Source: Paraburkholderia sp. BL21I4N1
GTDB taxonomy: Bacteria > Pseudomonadota > Gammaproteobacteria > Burkholderiales > Burkholderiaceae
Length of the DNA: 64,000 nt
Assembly (NCBI RefSeq): GCF_002973525.1
Contig: NZ_PVEN01000003.1
Location: 186,001 to 250,000, forward strand
Direction of reading: 5' to 3'
The translations under genes and the position numbers were made by a program. The notes below the pieces were generated by a model. That model made no database searches, was not told the DNA's origin, and saw only the letters and a program-made list of their open reading frames with translations. This document shows positions 53,181 to 61,795 of this stretch, piece by piece (within the stretch, counting starts at the first letter, position 1; every line of letters starts with the position of its first letter).

Positions 53181-55421
53181 ATGAAAATGGCAATCAACTT
53201 CGAAAATCGCTACACCGACGTGTCCGGACCGGACGAGCTGCACCTGTCGGACTATCTGCGAACGATCGTGCGCGGCTGGCGCACGATCGTGATGGTGACG
53301 CTGATCGCGCTCGCGCTGGGGTGCGCGTACGCCTTCCTTGCGCCGCCCACTTATCGCGCGGATGTGCTGTTTCACGTCGAGGACAAGACGGCGAACAATA
53401 ATGCGAACGGCAAGGATTCGTTGCCGCCGCTGACCGGCATGTTCGACACCAAGCCGTCGACGGCCGCCGAGATCGAGTTGCTGAAGTCGCGGCTCGTCAC
53501 GGAAGAAACCGTCAAGACGTTGCACCTCGATATTTCGGCCGCGCCGCGTTACATGCCGCTGATCGGCGGCATGATCGCGGGGCTGGTGAACGGACAGTGG
53601 GGATTCAAGCTGCCGCAGTTCATCAACCTGTCCGGCTATGCATGGGGTGACGAAAGCATCACGGTGTCGCAGTTCGATACCTCGAAGGAGATGTACGACA
53701 CCACCTTCACGCTGATTGCCGGCAACGACAACTCCTACGTGCTGCGCGACAAGAACGGCATTGCGATCCTGTCGGGCAAGGTGGGCGAGACGGTGCAAAC
53801 CGATACCGCCGACGGCCCGATCGCGCTGCATGTCGACAAGCTGGTCGGCGCGCCCGGTTCGCGTTACGAACTGACACGCGCCTCGACGCTGAGCACGGTG
53901 GACCGCCTGCAGAAAGCGCTGGTGGTGCAGGAAACCACGCTGCAATCCGGCGTGATTCGCGCGAGTCTCGAAGGCGGCGACAGCGGCCTGACCGCGGCGA
54001 TCGTCAACAGCATGGCGCGCGAGTTCGTCAAACAGGACGTGGAGAGCCGTTCGACCGAAGCCGAGCACATGCTGGCTTTTCTCGATCAGCAATTGCCGGG
54101 CTTGCGCAAGGAACTCGACGACGCCGAGCAACGCTACAACAAGTTCCGCAACACGCACGGCACGGTCGATCTCGGCGAGGAAAGCCGTCTGCTTCTACAG
54201 CAGATCGTCGACAACAAGACCAAGCTGATGGATCTGCAACAGCAACGCGCGGAGATGTCGCAACGCTTCACCGCGAATCACCCGGCGGTGGCCGCGCTCG
54301 ACGCCCAGATCGCCGCGTTGCAAGGCGCCGCCGCCAACATGAATCGCAGCGTGGCGGTAATGCCGGATACGGAGCAGACGGCCTTGCGTTTGTTGCGCGA
54401 CGTGCATGTCGACACCGAGTTGTACACGAACCTGCTGAACAGCGCGCAGCAATTGCGCGTGGCCAAGGCCGGGCAGGTGGGTAGCGTGCGCGTGGTGGAC
54501 TTCGCGGAAGCACCCGACGAACCGGTGCGGCCGAAGCGCGTGATCGCGATTCTGATCGCGCTTGGCGGCGGCCTGCTGCTCGGCATTCTGCTGACTTTCT
54601 TCAAGCGCGCCATGTACGGCGGCGTGGAACGCCCGGACGAGCTCGAAGCGGTGCTCGGCGTGCCGGTGTTCGCGGTCGTGCCGCGCAGCCAGACCCAGTT
54701 GCGTCTGCAGGAAAACGTGATGCTGCGCCGCCGTGGGCTGCACGTGCTCGCACAACAGGCGCCGGAAGATATCGCGGTGGAAGGCGTGCGCAATCTGCGC
54801 ACCTCGTTGCAGCTCTCGCTCGATCACGCCGAGAACAACGTCGTGATGATCACCGGCTCGCGGCCCGATACCGGCAAGTCGTTCCTCTCGGTGAATCTGG
54901 CGGCGCTGGTGGCGTCGGCGAACAAGCGCGTGCTGATTATCGACGGCGACATGCGGCGCGGCGATGTTCACTCGCACTTCGGCATCGGTCATCAACCCGG
55001 CTTGTCCGACGTGCTGAGCGGCGGCGATCTGATGTCGATGGTGCAACGCGACGTGCTACCCGGCCTCGACGTGCTCGCCAAAGGCACGCTGCCGTCGCAT
55101 CCGTCCGAACTACTGATGAGCAAGCGCTTCGAGACGATGCTGGAAGAACTGAAGTCGCACTACGACCTGGTGATCGTCGACACGCCGCCGGTGCTGGCGG
55201 TGACCGACTCGACGCTGATCGGCAAGTATGCGGGCACGACGCTGCTGGTGGTGCGCCATGGCCGCCATCCGCTCAACGAGATCGCCGAAACGGCCAAGCG
55301 GCTGCGCAACGGCGGGGTCGGGCTCAGAGGGGTGCTGCTGACCGACGTGCCGCAGGAAGGCGCGTTCCTCGGTTCCGGCTATCAGGGCGGGTATTACGGG
55401 TACGACAGCATTGCAGGTTGA
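53181..55421 (+). CDS. wzc: Wzc-type polysaccharide co-polymerase / BY-kinase
   Basis: A 746-residue inner-membrane protein. TM1 is at about 33-53, followed by a large periplasmic Wzz-like domain with coiled coil (about 280-385). TM2 is at about 453-473, then the cytosolic BY-kinase: Walker A GSRPDTGKS (K566), Walker A' VLIIDGD (584-590) and Walker B VIVDTPP (663-669). The C-terminal Tyr cluster is short: Y734, Y738, Y739, Y741. It controls chain length and export by cycles of autophosphorylation. A Wzb-type phosphatase is not seen nearby. The start at 53181 is chosen over a GTG at 53178; the ribosome site is weak. Confidence 0.92.
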   Translation: MKMAINFENRYTDVSGPDELHLSDYLRTIVRGWRTIVMVTLIALALGCAYAFLAPPTYRADVLFHVEDKTANNNANGKDSLPPLTGMFDTKPSTAAEIELLKSRLVTEETVKTLHLDISAAPRYMPLIGGMIAGLVNGQWGFKLPQFINLSGYAWGDESITVSQFDTSKEMYDTTFTLIAGNDNSYVLRDKNGIAILSGKVGETVQTDTADGPIALHVDKLVGAPGSRYELTRASTLSTVDRLQKALVVQETTLQSGVIRASLEGGDSGLTAAIVNSMAREFVKQDVESRSTEAEHMLAFLDQQLPGLRKELDDAEQRYNKFRNTHGTVDLGEESRLLLQQIVDNKTKLMDLQQQRAEMSQRFTANHPAVAALDAQIAALQGAAANMNRSVAVMPDTEQTALRLLRDVHVDTELYTNLLNSAQQLRVAKAGQVGSVRVVDFAEAPDEPVRPKRVIAILIALGGGLLLGILLTFFKRAMYGGVERPDELEAVLGVPVFAVVPRSQTQLRLQENVMLRRRGLHVLAQQAPEDIAVEGVRNLRTSLQLSLDHAENNVVMITGSRPDTGKSFLSVNLAALVASANKRVLIIDGDMRRGDVHSHFGIGHQPGLSDVLSGGDLMSMVQRDVLPGLDVLAKGTLPSHPSELLMSKRFETMLEELKSHYDLVIVDTPPVLAVTDSTLIGKYAGTTLLVVRHGRHPLNEIAETAKRLRNGGVGLRGVLLTDVPQEGAFLGSGYQGGYYGYDSIAG

Positions 55422-55428
55422 CAACGGA

Positions 55429-55461
55429 GCCCGCCGCGGACCCTTCAACCGGGCGGCGGGC
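55429..55461. other. Hairpin between wzc and gmd
   Basis: A perfect 9-bp GC-rich stem, GCCCGCCGC (55429-55437) with GCGGCGGGC (55453-55461), and a 15-nt loop, without a T run, lie in the 81-bp gap. It could attenuate readthrough or protect the upstream mRNA, giving different levels of the two parts of the operon. Confidence 0.4.
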
Positions 55462-55502
55462 GCCGGTACTTAAATCTAAAAGCTCACACGAGGAGTCGCT
55501 CC

Positions 55503-56621
55503 ATGGAACGCAAGGTCGCGCTGATCACCGGCATCACCGGACAGGACGGGTCGTATCTGGCGGAGCTGCTGCTCGCCAAGAATTACGACGTGCATGGCAT
55601 CAAACGCCGGTCGTCTCTGTTCAATACAGACCGTATCGATCACCTTTACCGCGATCCCCACGATCCGGACCAACGGCTCTTTCTGCACCACGCGGATCTG
55701 ACCGACTCCACCAGCCTGCTGCGCGTGATTCAACGCGTGGAGCCCGACGAGATCTATAACCTCGCGGCGCAAAGTCACGTCGCGGTGTCGTTCGAGGAAC
55801 CGGAATACACCGCCAACGCGGACGGCCTCGGCGCGCTGCGGATTCTCGAAGCGATCCGGATTCTCGGGCTGGAAAAGAAGACCCGTTTCTATCAGGCCTC
55901 GACTTCGGAACTGTACGGCCTCGTGCAGCAGGTGCCGCAGTCGGAGACTACGCCGTTCTATCCGCGCAGCCCGTACGCGGTCGCCAAGCTGTTCGCCTAC
56001 TGGACCACCATCAATTACCGCGAAGCCTATGGGCTCTACGCGTGCAACGGGATTCTGTTCAATCACGAATCGCCGGTGCGGGGCGAGACGTTCGTCACGC
56101 GCAAGATCACGCGCGCGGTGGCGCGCATCGCGGTCGGCATGCAGAAGACGCTCTATCTCGGCAATCTGTCCGCGCTGCGCGATTGGGGCCATGCGCGCGA
56201 TTACGTGGAGATGCAGTGGCGCATGCTGCAGCAGGAGATGCCGGAGGACTACGTCATCGCCACCGGCGTGCAGTACAGCGTGCGGCAGTTCGTGCAGCAC
56301 GCGGCGGCGGAACTGGGCGTGACCGTGCGCTTCGAAGGCAGCGGCGTGGATGAAGTCGGCATCGTCGACAAGGTCGAAGGGCGCGAGATCAAGATGTCGC
56401 CCGGCGACGTGATCGTGCGCGTCGACCCGCGCTATTTCCGGCCGGCCGAAGTCGAGACGCTGCTCGGCGATCCGTCGAAGGCGCATGCGAAGCTCGGCTG
56501 GCGGCCGACCACGTCGTTCGAGTCGCTCGTCAAGGAGATGGTGCGCTCGGACTATCAGATCGCGAGACGTGACGCGCTGGTCACGCTGGCCGGATTCACG
56601 GCGCTGGAACATCACGAGTAA
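55503..56621 (+). CDS. gmd: GDP-mannose 4,6-dehydratase
   Basis: A 372-residue extended SDR. The N-terminal [19 protein letters not shown] with the [11 protein letters not shown] segment is diagnostic of Gmd. The catalytic Ser/Thr region is [10 protein letters not shown], followed by the [11 protein letters not shown] (YxxxK) motif and [16 protein letters not shown]. It converts GDP-mannose to GDP-4-keto-6-deoxymannose. GAGGAG precedes the ATG. It is coupled by a 5-bp gap to fcl, making GDP-L-fucose. Confidence 0.95.
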   Translation: MERKVALITGITGQDGSYLAELLLAKNYDVHGIKRRSSLFNTDRIDHLYRDPHDPDQRLFLHHADLTDSTSLLRVIQRVEPDEIYNLAAQSHVAVSFEEPEYTANADGLGALRILEAIRILGLEKKTRFYQASTSELYGLVQQVPQSETTPFYPRSPYAVAKLFAYWTTINYREAYGLYACNGILFNHESPVRGETFVTRKITRAVARIAVGMQKTLYLGNLSALRDWGHARDYVEMQWRMLQQEMPEDYVIATGVQYSVRQFVQHAAAELGVTVRFEGSGVDEVGIVDKVEGREIKMSPGDVIVRVDPRYFRPAEVETLLGDPSKAHAKLGWRPTTSFESLVKEMVRSDYQIARRDALVTLAGFTALEHHE

Positions 56622-56626
56622 CGGCC

Positions 56627-57583
56627 ATGAACCCACAAGCACGCATTTTCGTCGCGGGCCATCGCGGCATGGTCGGCTCCGCGCTGGTCAGGCAACTCAA
56701 CGCGGCGGGGTATCCGAACGTGATTACCCGTTCGCACGCGGAACTCGATCTGACGGATCAGGCCGCCGTGCAGCGCTTTTTCGAAACCGAGCGGATCGAC
56801 GTGGTGCTGCTGGCAGCCGCGCGCGTGGGCGGCATTCTCGCCAACGCGACGCGGCCGGCCGAGTTCATCTATCAAAACCTGGTGATCGAAGCCAACGTGA
56901 TCCATGCGGCGTATCGCGCGCAGGTGGAGCGGCTGGTGTTCTTCGGGTCGTCGTGTATTTACCCGAAGCAATGTCCGCAGCCGATCCGCGAGGAGTATCT
57001 GCTGACCTCGCCGCTGGAGCCGACCAACGACGCGTACGCGATCGCCAAGATTGCCGGCGTCAAGCTGTGCGACGCCTACAACCGCCAGTACAACACGCAG
57101 TACGTCGCACTGATGCCGACCAACCTGTACGGCCCCAACGACAACTACGACCTGACCAGCAGCCATGTGTTGCCGGCGCTGCTGCGCAAGGCGCACGAAG
57201 CGCGCCTCGGCGGCGCGACGAGCTTGACGGTGTGGGGCTCGGGCACGCCGCGCCGCGAGTTCCTGCATGTCGACGATCTGGCCGCCGCGACGCTGTTCAT
57301 GCTGGAACACAACGTGACGGAAGGGTTGTTCAACGTCGGCGTCGGTGAGGATTTGTCGATTCGCGAGCTGGCCGAATGCATCTGCAAGGTGGTGGGCTTT
57401 GAAGGCGAACTGGTGTTCGACGCCTCGAAACCCGACGGCACGCCGCGCAAACTGCTCGACGTTTCGCGGCTCGCGCAGATGGGCTGGCGCGCCACGATCG
57501 GGCTTGAAGAGGGTATCGCGGCCACTTATCGGGAATTCGTCGAACTGCACGCCGGCACGAGCGCCGCCGCGTTGCAGGCGTAG
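56627..57583 (+). CDS. fcl: GDP-L-fucose synthase (epimerase/reductase)
   Basis: A 318-residue extended SDR matching WcaG/Fcl. It has [29 protein letters not shown], the FGSSCIYPK serine/cysteine site and catalytic [11 protein letters not shown] (YxxxK), then [11 protein letters not shown]. It turns GDP-4-keto-6-deoxymannose into GDP-L-fucose with NADPH. It starts 5 bp after gmd, showing tight coupling. The paired genes mean the polymer very probably contains fucose or a related 6-deoxyhexose. Confidence 0.94.
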   Translation: MNPQARIFVAGHRGMVGSALVRQLNAAGYPNVITRSHAELDLTDQAAVQRFFETERIDVVLLAAARVGGILANATRPAEFIYQNLVIEANVIHAAYRAQVERLVFFGSSCIYPKQCPQPIREEYLLTSPLEPTNDAYAIAKIAGVKLCDAYNRQYNTQYVALMPTNLYGPNDNYDLTSSHVLPALLRKAHEARLGGATSLTVWGSGTPRREFLHVDDLAAATLFMLEHNVTEGLFNVGVGEDLSIRELAECICKVVGFEGELVFDASKPDGTPRKLLDVSRLAQMGWRATIGLEEGIAATYREFVELHAGTSAAALQA

Positions 57584-57677
57584 CCGCGCGACAGCGGCCG
57601 TTGGCAATGCCTCAAACGCAGTGCGTGCGCGGACCGCGCCACGCACGCATGGACGACTTTTTTGGAGTGGCACATAC

Positions 57678-58820
57678 ATGACCGCGTCAGTCACGATCTT
57701 CCACAACGTCGTATGGTCGCGCCATAAGGGTGTGGTGTTCTCCGCCTTGCATAACATCTCGGCGTCGGGCGCGATTCGCTATTCGATGGTGCAGATCGCC
57801 GATACCGAACATGACCGGATCGGCTTCTCCGACGTGGACTATTCGTTCCATCGTTATCCGATGCAGAAACTCTTCGACGGTTGCTACGAAGACGTGCCGA
57901 CGCTGAAGCTGATCGCCCGGCTCACATGGGAAGTGTTGCGCGCCAAGTCGGATCTGATCGTGCTGCCCGGTTATCACCGTCCGGAATATTGGGCGATGCT
58001 GGCGGCGTGCATCGTGACCGGCAAACGGCGCGCGGTTTTTTGCGATTCCACGGCGCGCGACCGGCCGAAGAAGCTGCTCACGTCGATTCCCAAGCGGGTG
58101 TTTTTCTCGCTGTGCGACGGCTATTTCGGCTTCGGCGAGCGCAGCCGCGAGTATCTGCTGTCGCTCGGTGCGAAGCGCGACAAGATTTTCGTACCGTGCC
58201 AGGCCGCTGCGCTACCCGGCTCGTTTTCGCCGGAGCGCGCGCTGGTCGAGCGGGTTGCCGCGCGCGCCGGTAATCCGCCGGTGTTTCTGTACGTGGGGCG
58301 GCTCTCGGAAGAGAAAGGCATCGGCACGCTGATCGAAGCGTTTGCCGGTTTGCGGCGGCGGATTCCGGCAGCGAAGCTGCGCATTGTCGGCACCGGACCG
58401 ATGGCCGAGGTGCTGCATGCGAAGGTGGCCGAGCTCGCACTCGAAGACGCCGTGACGTTCGCCGGCAGTTTGCAGGACGAGCCGCTCACGCGCGAGTACT
58501 ACGGCGCGACCTGCATGGTGCTGCCGAGTTATAGCGAACCGTGGGGGCTGGTGGTCAACGAGGCGCTTGCGCATGGTTGTCCGGCGGTGGTCAGTGAGAG
58601 TTGCGGCTGTGTGCCGGAACTGGTGATCGACGGCGTGAGCGGCTACGCGTTTACGGCGGGCGACGTGGCCGGCTTGCAGCGCACCATGCTCAAGGCCATG
58701 GAGGCCTTCGCCGACGCCGGCGGCGCCGCGCATCGCTGCATGGACGTGATTCGCCGTTTCGATCCGCCTTCGGCCGCCGCGAATATTGCCCGAGGCTGTG
58801 CCCTGATGTTGAGCGATTGA
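57678..58820 (+). CDS. Glycosyltransferase family 4
   Basis: A 380-residue GT-B enzyme. The C-terminal half shows PVFLYVGRLSEEKGIGTLIEAF, LRIVGTGPM and the EX7E-type block SYSEPWGLVVNEALAHGCPAVVSE. The N-terminal half (VTIFHNVVWSRHKGVVFSAL) is not of a type I can link to a sugar. GGAG lies 10 bp before the ATG. The gene follows fcl by 94 bp in the same direction, so it may use GDP-fucose or GDP-mannose; that is inference. Confidence 0.88.
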   Translation: MTASVTIFHNVVWSRHKGVVFSALHNISASGAIRYSMVQIADTEHDRIGFSDVDYSFHRYPMQKLFDGCYEDVPTLKLIARLTWEVLRAKSDLIVLPGYHRPEYWAMLAACIVTGKRRAVFCDSTARDRPKKLLTSIPKRVFFSLCDGYFGFGERSREYLLSLGAKRDKIFVPCQAAALPGSFSPERALVERVAARAGNPPVFLYVGRLSEEKGIGTLIEAFAGLRRRIPAAKLRIVGTGPMAEVLHAKVAELALEDAVTFAGSLQDEPLTREYYGATCMVLPSYSEPWGLVVNEALAHGCPAVVSESCGCVPELVIDGVSGYAFTAGDVAGLQRTMLKAMEAFADAGGAAHRCMDVIRRFDPPSAAANIARGCALMLSD

Positions 58821-58875
58821 CGCGCGCTGTCGCGGCATCGCGCTTGTGAAGCCCTAACTTGTTCTGGCAGTCATA

Positions 58876-60219
58876 ATGAAGATCCTGATCTACGGCATCA
58901 ACTACGCGCCGGAACTGACGGGGACAGGCAAGTACACGGCGGAAATGGCCGTGCTGCTAGCCCGCAGGGGGCACGAGGTGCGCGTGGTGTGCGCGCCGCC
59001 TTATTACCCGGAGTGGCGCGTGACGGCGGGTTATTCGGCGTGGCGCTATCGGCGCGAAATGCGCGACGGCGTGTCGCTGTGGCGCGCGCCGCTGTGGGTT
59101 CCGTCGCGGCCGAGCGGCCTGAAGCGCATGGTGCACCTCGCGAGCTTCGCGCTGAGTTCGCTGCCTTTGATGGCCTGGCAGGCCGTGTGGCGTCCCGACG
59201 CGGTCATGCTGATCGCCCCCACCTTGATGTGCGCGCCCGCCGCGCTCACGCTCGCCCGCGTTACGGGCGCGCGCGCGTGGCTGCACATTCAGGACTACGA
59301 GGTCGACGCGGCATTCGAACTGGGTCTGTTGAAAAGCCCGCTTGCCGCGCGTTTCGCGCGTTGGATCGAAAGCGCGCTGCTGCGGCGTTTCGATGCGGTG
59401 TCATCGATCACGCGGCAGATGAGCGCGCGCGCGGCGGCCAAGGGCGTGGCGCCTTCGCGCATCGTGTGTCTGCCGAACTGGGTCGACGTGTCGGCGATTT
59501 TCCCTCTCTCGCGCCCCAGCGACTATCGCCGTGAACTGGGCATCCCCGCCGGACAGAAAGTGGTGCTGTACTCCGGCAACATGGGCGCGAAGCAGGGCAT
59601 TGAAACGCTCGCCGACGCGGCCGTGATGCTGGCCGAGCGGACCGATCTCACATTCGTTTTTTGCGGCAGCGGCGCGGCGCGCGAAAGTCTGCTCGAGCGC
59701 TGCGCGGGCTTGAGCAACTGCATTTTCATGCCGTTGCAGCCCACCGAACGTCTGAACGAATTGCTCAATCTCGCCGACATTCACGTGCTGCCGCAACGCG
59801 GCGACGCGGCGGATCTGGTGATGCCGTCCAAGCTCACCGGCATGTTCGCGAGCGGGCGCGCGACCGTGGCCATGGCGCGCCGCGGCACGGCGCTTTACGA
59901 AGCGGTCGCGCCGCGCGGTGTGGTCGTGCCGCCGGACAAAGCCAAGGCGCTGGTGGCCGCGCTCACGATGCTCGCGGGCGACGCCGACCGCCGCGCCACG
60001 CTCGGCAAGGCCGCGCGCAGTTATGCGGAGCGCGCGCTCTCGCCGGAGGCGACGATTCGCACGTTCGAGGAACGTCTGGGTGGCGTGTTGCCGGTGCGTG
60101 AAGACGCATCACGGGAACGGGTCAAAGCCGAAGCGCCGTTTTTCGGCGCGCGGCATTCGACCGCCGCGGCGCGGCGCCGGCGCAAACCGGCTACGGCGGA
60201 GGAAGCCGCGCCGGATTGA
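58876..60219 (+). CDS. wcaI: WcaI-like colanic acid-type glycosyltransferase
   Basis: A 447-residue GT-B protein whose N-terminus, KILIYGINYAPELTGTGKYTAEMA, followed by VCAPPYYPEWRV and HIQDYEVDAAFELGLL, matches WcaI of colanic acid clusters. The C-terminal domain has KVVLYSGNMGAKQGIETL, and the donor-site block runs around VMPSKLTGMFASGRATVAMA. The last ~35 residues are a basic, Ala/Arg-rich tail not typical of the family. No strong ribosome site is seen. It adds a sugar (fucose in the E. coli model) to the lipid-linked unit. Confidence 0.88.
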   Translation: MKILIYGINYAPELTGTGKYTAEMAVLLARRGHEVRVVCAPPYYPEWRVTAGYSAWRYRREMRDGVSLWRAPLWVPSRPSGLKRMVHLASFALSSLPLMAWQAVWRPDAVMLIAPTLMCAPAALTLARVTGARAWLHIQDYEVDAAFELGLLKSPLAARFARWIESALLRRFDAVSSITRQMSARAAAKGVAPSRIVCLPNWVDVSAIFPLSRPSDYRRELGIPAGQKVVLYSGNMGAKQGIETLADAAVMLAERTDLTFVFCGSGAARESLLERCAGLSNCIFMPLQPTERLNELLNLADIHVLPQRGDAADLVMPSKLTGMFASGRATVAMARRGTALYEAVAPRGVVVPPDKAKALVAALTMLAGDADRRATLGKAARSYAERALSPEATIRTFEERLGGVLPVREDASRERVKAEAPFFGARHSTAAARRRRKPATAEEAAPD

Positions 60220-60251
60220 TCCGGCAAGCGGCCCACGTCATGAATGCGCAC

Positions 60252-60758
60252 TCACCACGGGGAACGATAGACGGCGTGCTTGCCCGTTGCGTACGGATCG
60301 GCGTACGTGTTCCTCACGGCGCCTTCCTGAGTCAGCCCGTCGGCCGCCTTGAGTTGCGGTCCTGCCTGATCGGCTACGCGCAGTTGCGCGGTGCCGGGCG
60401 CGGGCGCCTTGCCGTTGCCCTTGCCTTTGCCGAGCGCGGGTTGCGCGCCTTGCCCGCCACCCAGCACGGTCATGCGTTGTTCGTTGAGCAGCGCGGTGCG
60501 TTGAGCGTCGTCCGTGTCGCCTTGCTGCATGTCGGCGGTGCCGTACGGACGCGGTGCGCCGAGCAGGGTTTGTTCGCTGGTGCGCTGTTTGGCGCGACGA
60601 TCGACGGGCGCCCGCGGGAGGGTGCCGTAGGTCGTGCCGGCGTTAGCGGCCGGCGCGGGCTGGGCGGGATTGTTCTGCGCGAGAGCGAATGCCGGTACGG
60701 CGCTCGCGGCGAGAGCGAGAAACAGACAGGTGGCGGATTGCCGAAGCGAGTTGTTCAT
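60252..60758 (-). CDS. Secreted protein of unknown function
   Basis: A 168-residue exported protein. A signal peptide (CLFLALAASAVPAFALA, cleavage near residue 27) is followed by a Pro/Ala/Gly/Gln-rich, mostly disordered chain with no recognisable domain (GQGAQPALGKGKGNGKAPAPG). GGGGG precedes the ATG. It is the only minus-strand gene between the transferases and the acetyltransferase, so it is transcribed separately. The function is unknown; secreted disordered proteins inside polysaccharide loci may bind the polymer. Confidence 0.7.
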   Translation of the reverse strand: MNNSLRQSATCLFLALAASAVPAFALAQNNPAQPAPAANAGTTYGTLPRAPVDRRAKQRTSEQTLLGAPRPYGTADMQQGDTDDAQRTALLNEQRMTVLGGGQGAQPALGKGKGNGKAPAPGTAQLRVADQAGPQLKAADGLTQEGAVRNTYADPYATGKHAVYRSPW

Positions 60759-60943
60759 TGTGGTCCCCCGGGTGATGCGGTCGCGGTACAGCTATCGTGC
60801 GCCATCCATGCCGCGCGTAGCCGCCAAAACGCTTGCCCACACAGCCACGCCACCAAGCCGCGCAAGGCGCCGCAACATAATGTAAGGAAATTGCAGTGTG
60901 ACGTGCAATCTGTTTACCACCGTTCGTGGTTCGGAGAAAGCTG

Positions 60944-61564
60944 ATGGGTAACGTTGCCGACGATCCGCAGATCGGAGCTGTTCCGCAAGCCGAACCGGCG
61001 CACGAATCAGGCCGTGTCATCGACCTGAGCCTGGCCGGAAAGGGCAACTATCGCGCCGCGCGCGGCCCGCTGATCGAGTTGATCTGGTTCGTGCTCGAAG
61101 CGTGTGTGATCAACAACAAACTGCTGCCGCTGTCGGCGGTGCGCGTGGCGCTGTTACGCCTGTTCGGCGCGAAGATCGGCAGCGGCTGCCGGTTCGTGCA
61201 TCCCCTCCGCGTGAAGGCACCGTGGAATCTCGAAGTGGGCGACAAGTGCTGGTTCGGCGTGGATGTCTGGATCTACAACCAGGCGCCGATCCGGATCGGG
61301 TCGAACGTCTGCATTTCTCAAGGCACGTTCCTGACCGCCGGCTCGCACGAAATGAGCACCACGATGGATTTGCAGGTCGCGCCGATCGTTATTGAAGACG
61401 GGGTGTGGATCACTTCGAAGTGCGTCGTGCAGATGGGCGTGACGATCGGCCGTTCGGCGGTGGTGACGCCGTTGTCGGTCGTACACCGGTCGCTCGAAGC
61501 CGAGGGCGTGTACGGCGGCAATCCGTGCCGTTTCATTCGGAAACGGTTTACTTCAGTGACCTGA
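60944..61564 (+). CDS. wcaF: WcaF-like O-acetyltransferase (left-handed beta-helix)
   Basis: A 206-residue hexapeptide-repeat acyltransferase. The N-terminal IDLSLAGKGNYRAARGPLIELIWFVLEACVI block is the WcaF family signature, followed by imperfect hexapeptide coils (FGAKIGSGCRF, VKAPWNLEVGDKCWFGVDVWI, APIVIEDGVWITSKCVV). It transfers acetyl from acetyl-CoA to a sugar of the repeat unit. The ATG at 60944 has GGAGAAAG just upstream. The longer frame to 60926 is not favoured. Confidence 0.88.
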   Translation: MGNVADDPQIGAVPQAEPAHESGRVIDLSLAGKGNYRAARGPLIELIWFVLEACVINNKLLPLSAVRVALLRLFGAKIGSGCRFVHPLRVKAPWNLEVGDKCWFGVDVWIYNQAPIRIGSNVCISQGTFLTAGSHEMSTTMDLQVAPIVIEDGVWITSKCVVQMGVTIGRSAVVTPLSVVHRSLEAEGVYGGNPCRFIRKRFTSVT

Positions 61565-61795
61565 ACCACAGACATAGAACCGCAGTGTTTTTACGCTGAG
61601 GAGGCCGAAGTCGTGTTGTCCGGCGCAGGCCGGGCGCTGCCACGGGAACGTCGATGCCGTCCGCTCGACGCTCGCGGCAACGCCACTGACGGCACCGGGG
61701 CGCGACGCGCGCGTGAGTCTGCCTGGCCGACCTGAGCGGGTCGGCGAGCGTGAGAGACGCACGCCGGAAATGCATGAAGAAGACGGGAGCAGGGG
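61565..61795. other. Gap before the GMC oxidoreductase gene
   Basis: About 230 bp, GC-rich, between the acetyltransferase and the oxidoreductase. No T-rich terminator, small gene or clear promoter is seen; the two genes may share a transcript. Confidence 0.3.

Noticed and set aside
57664..57690. Sigma-54 promoter at TGGCACATACATGACC
   Set aside because: The -24 element TGGCAC is present, but the -12 TTGC is not, and the site spans the glycosyltransferase start codon.
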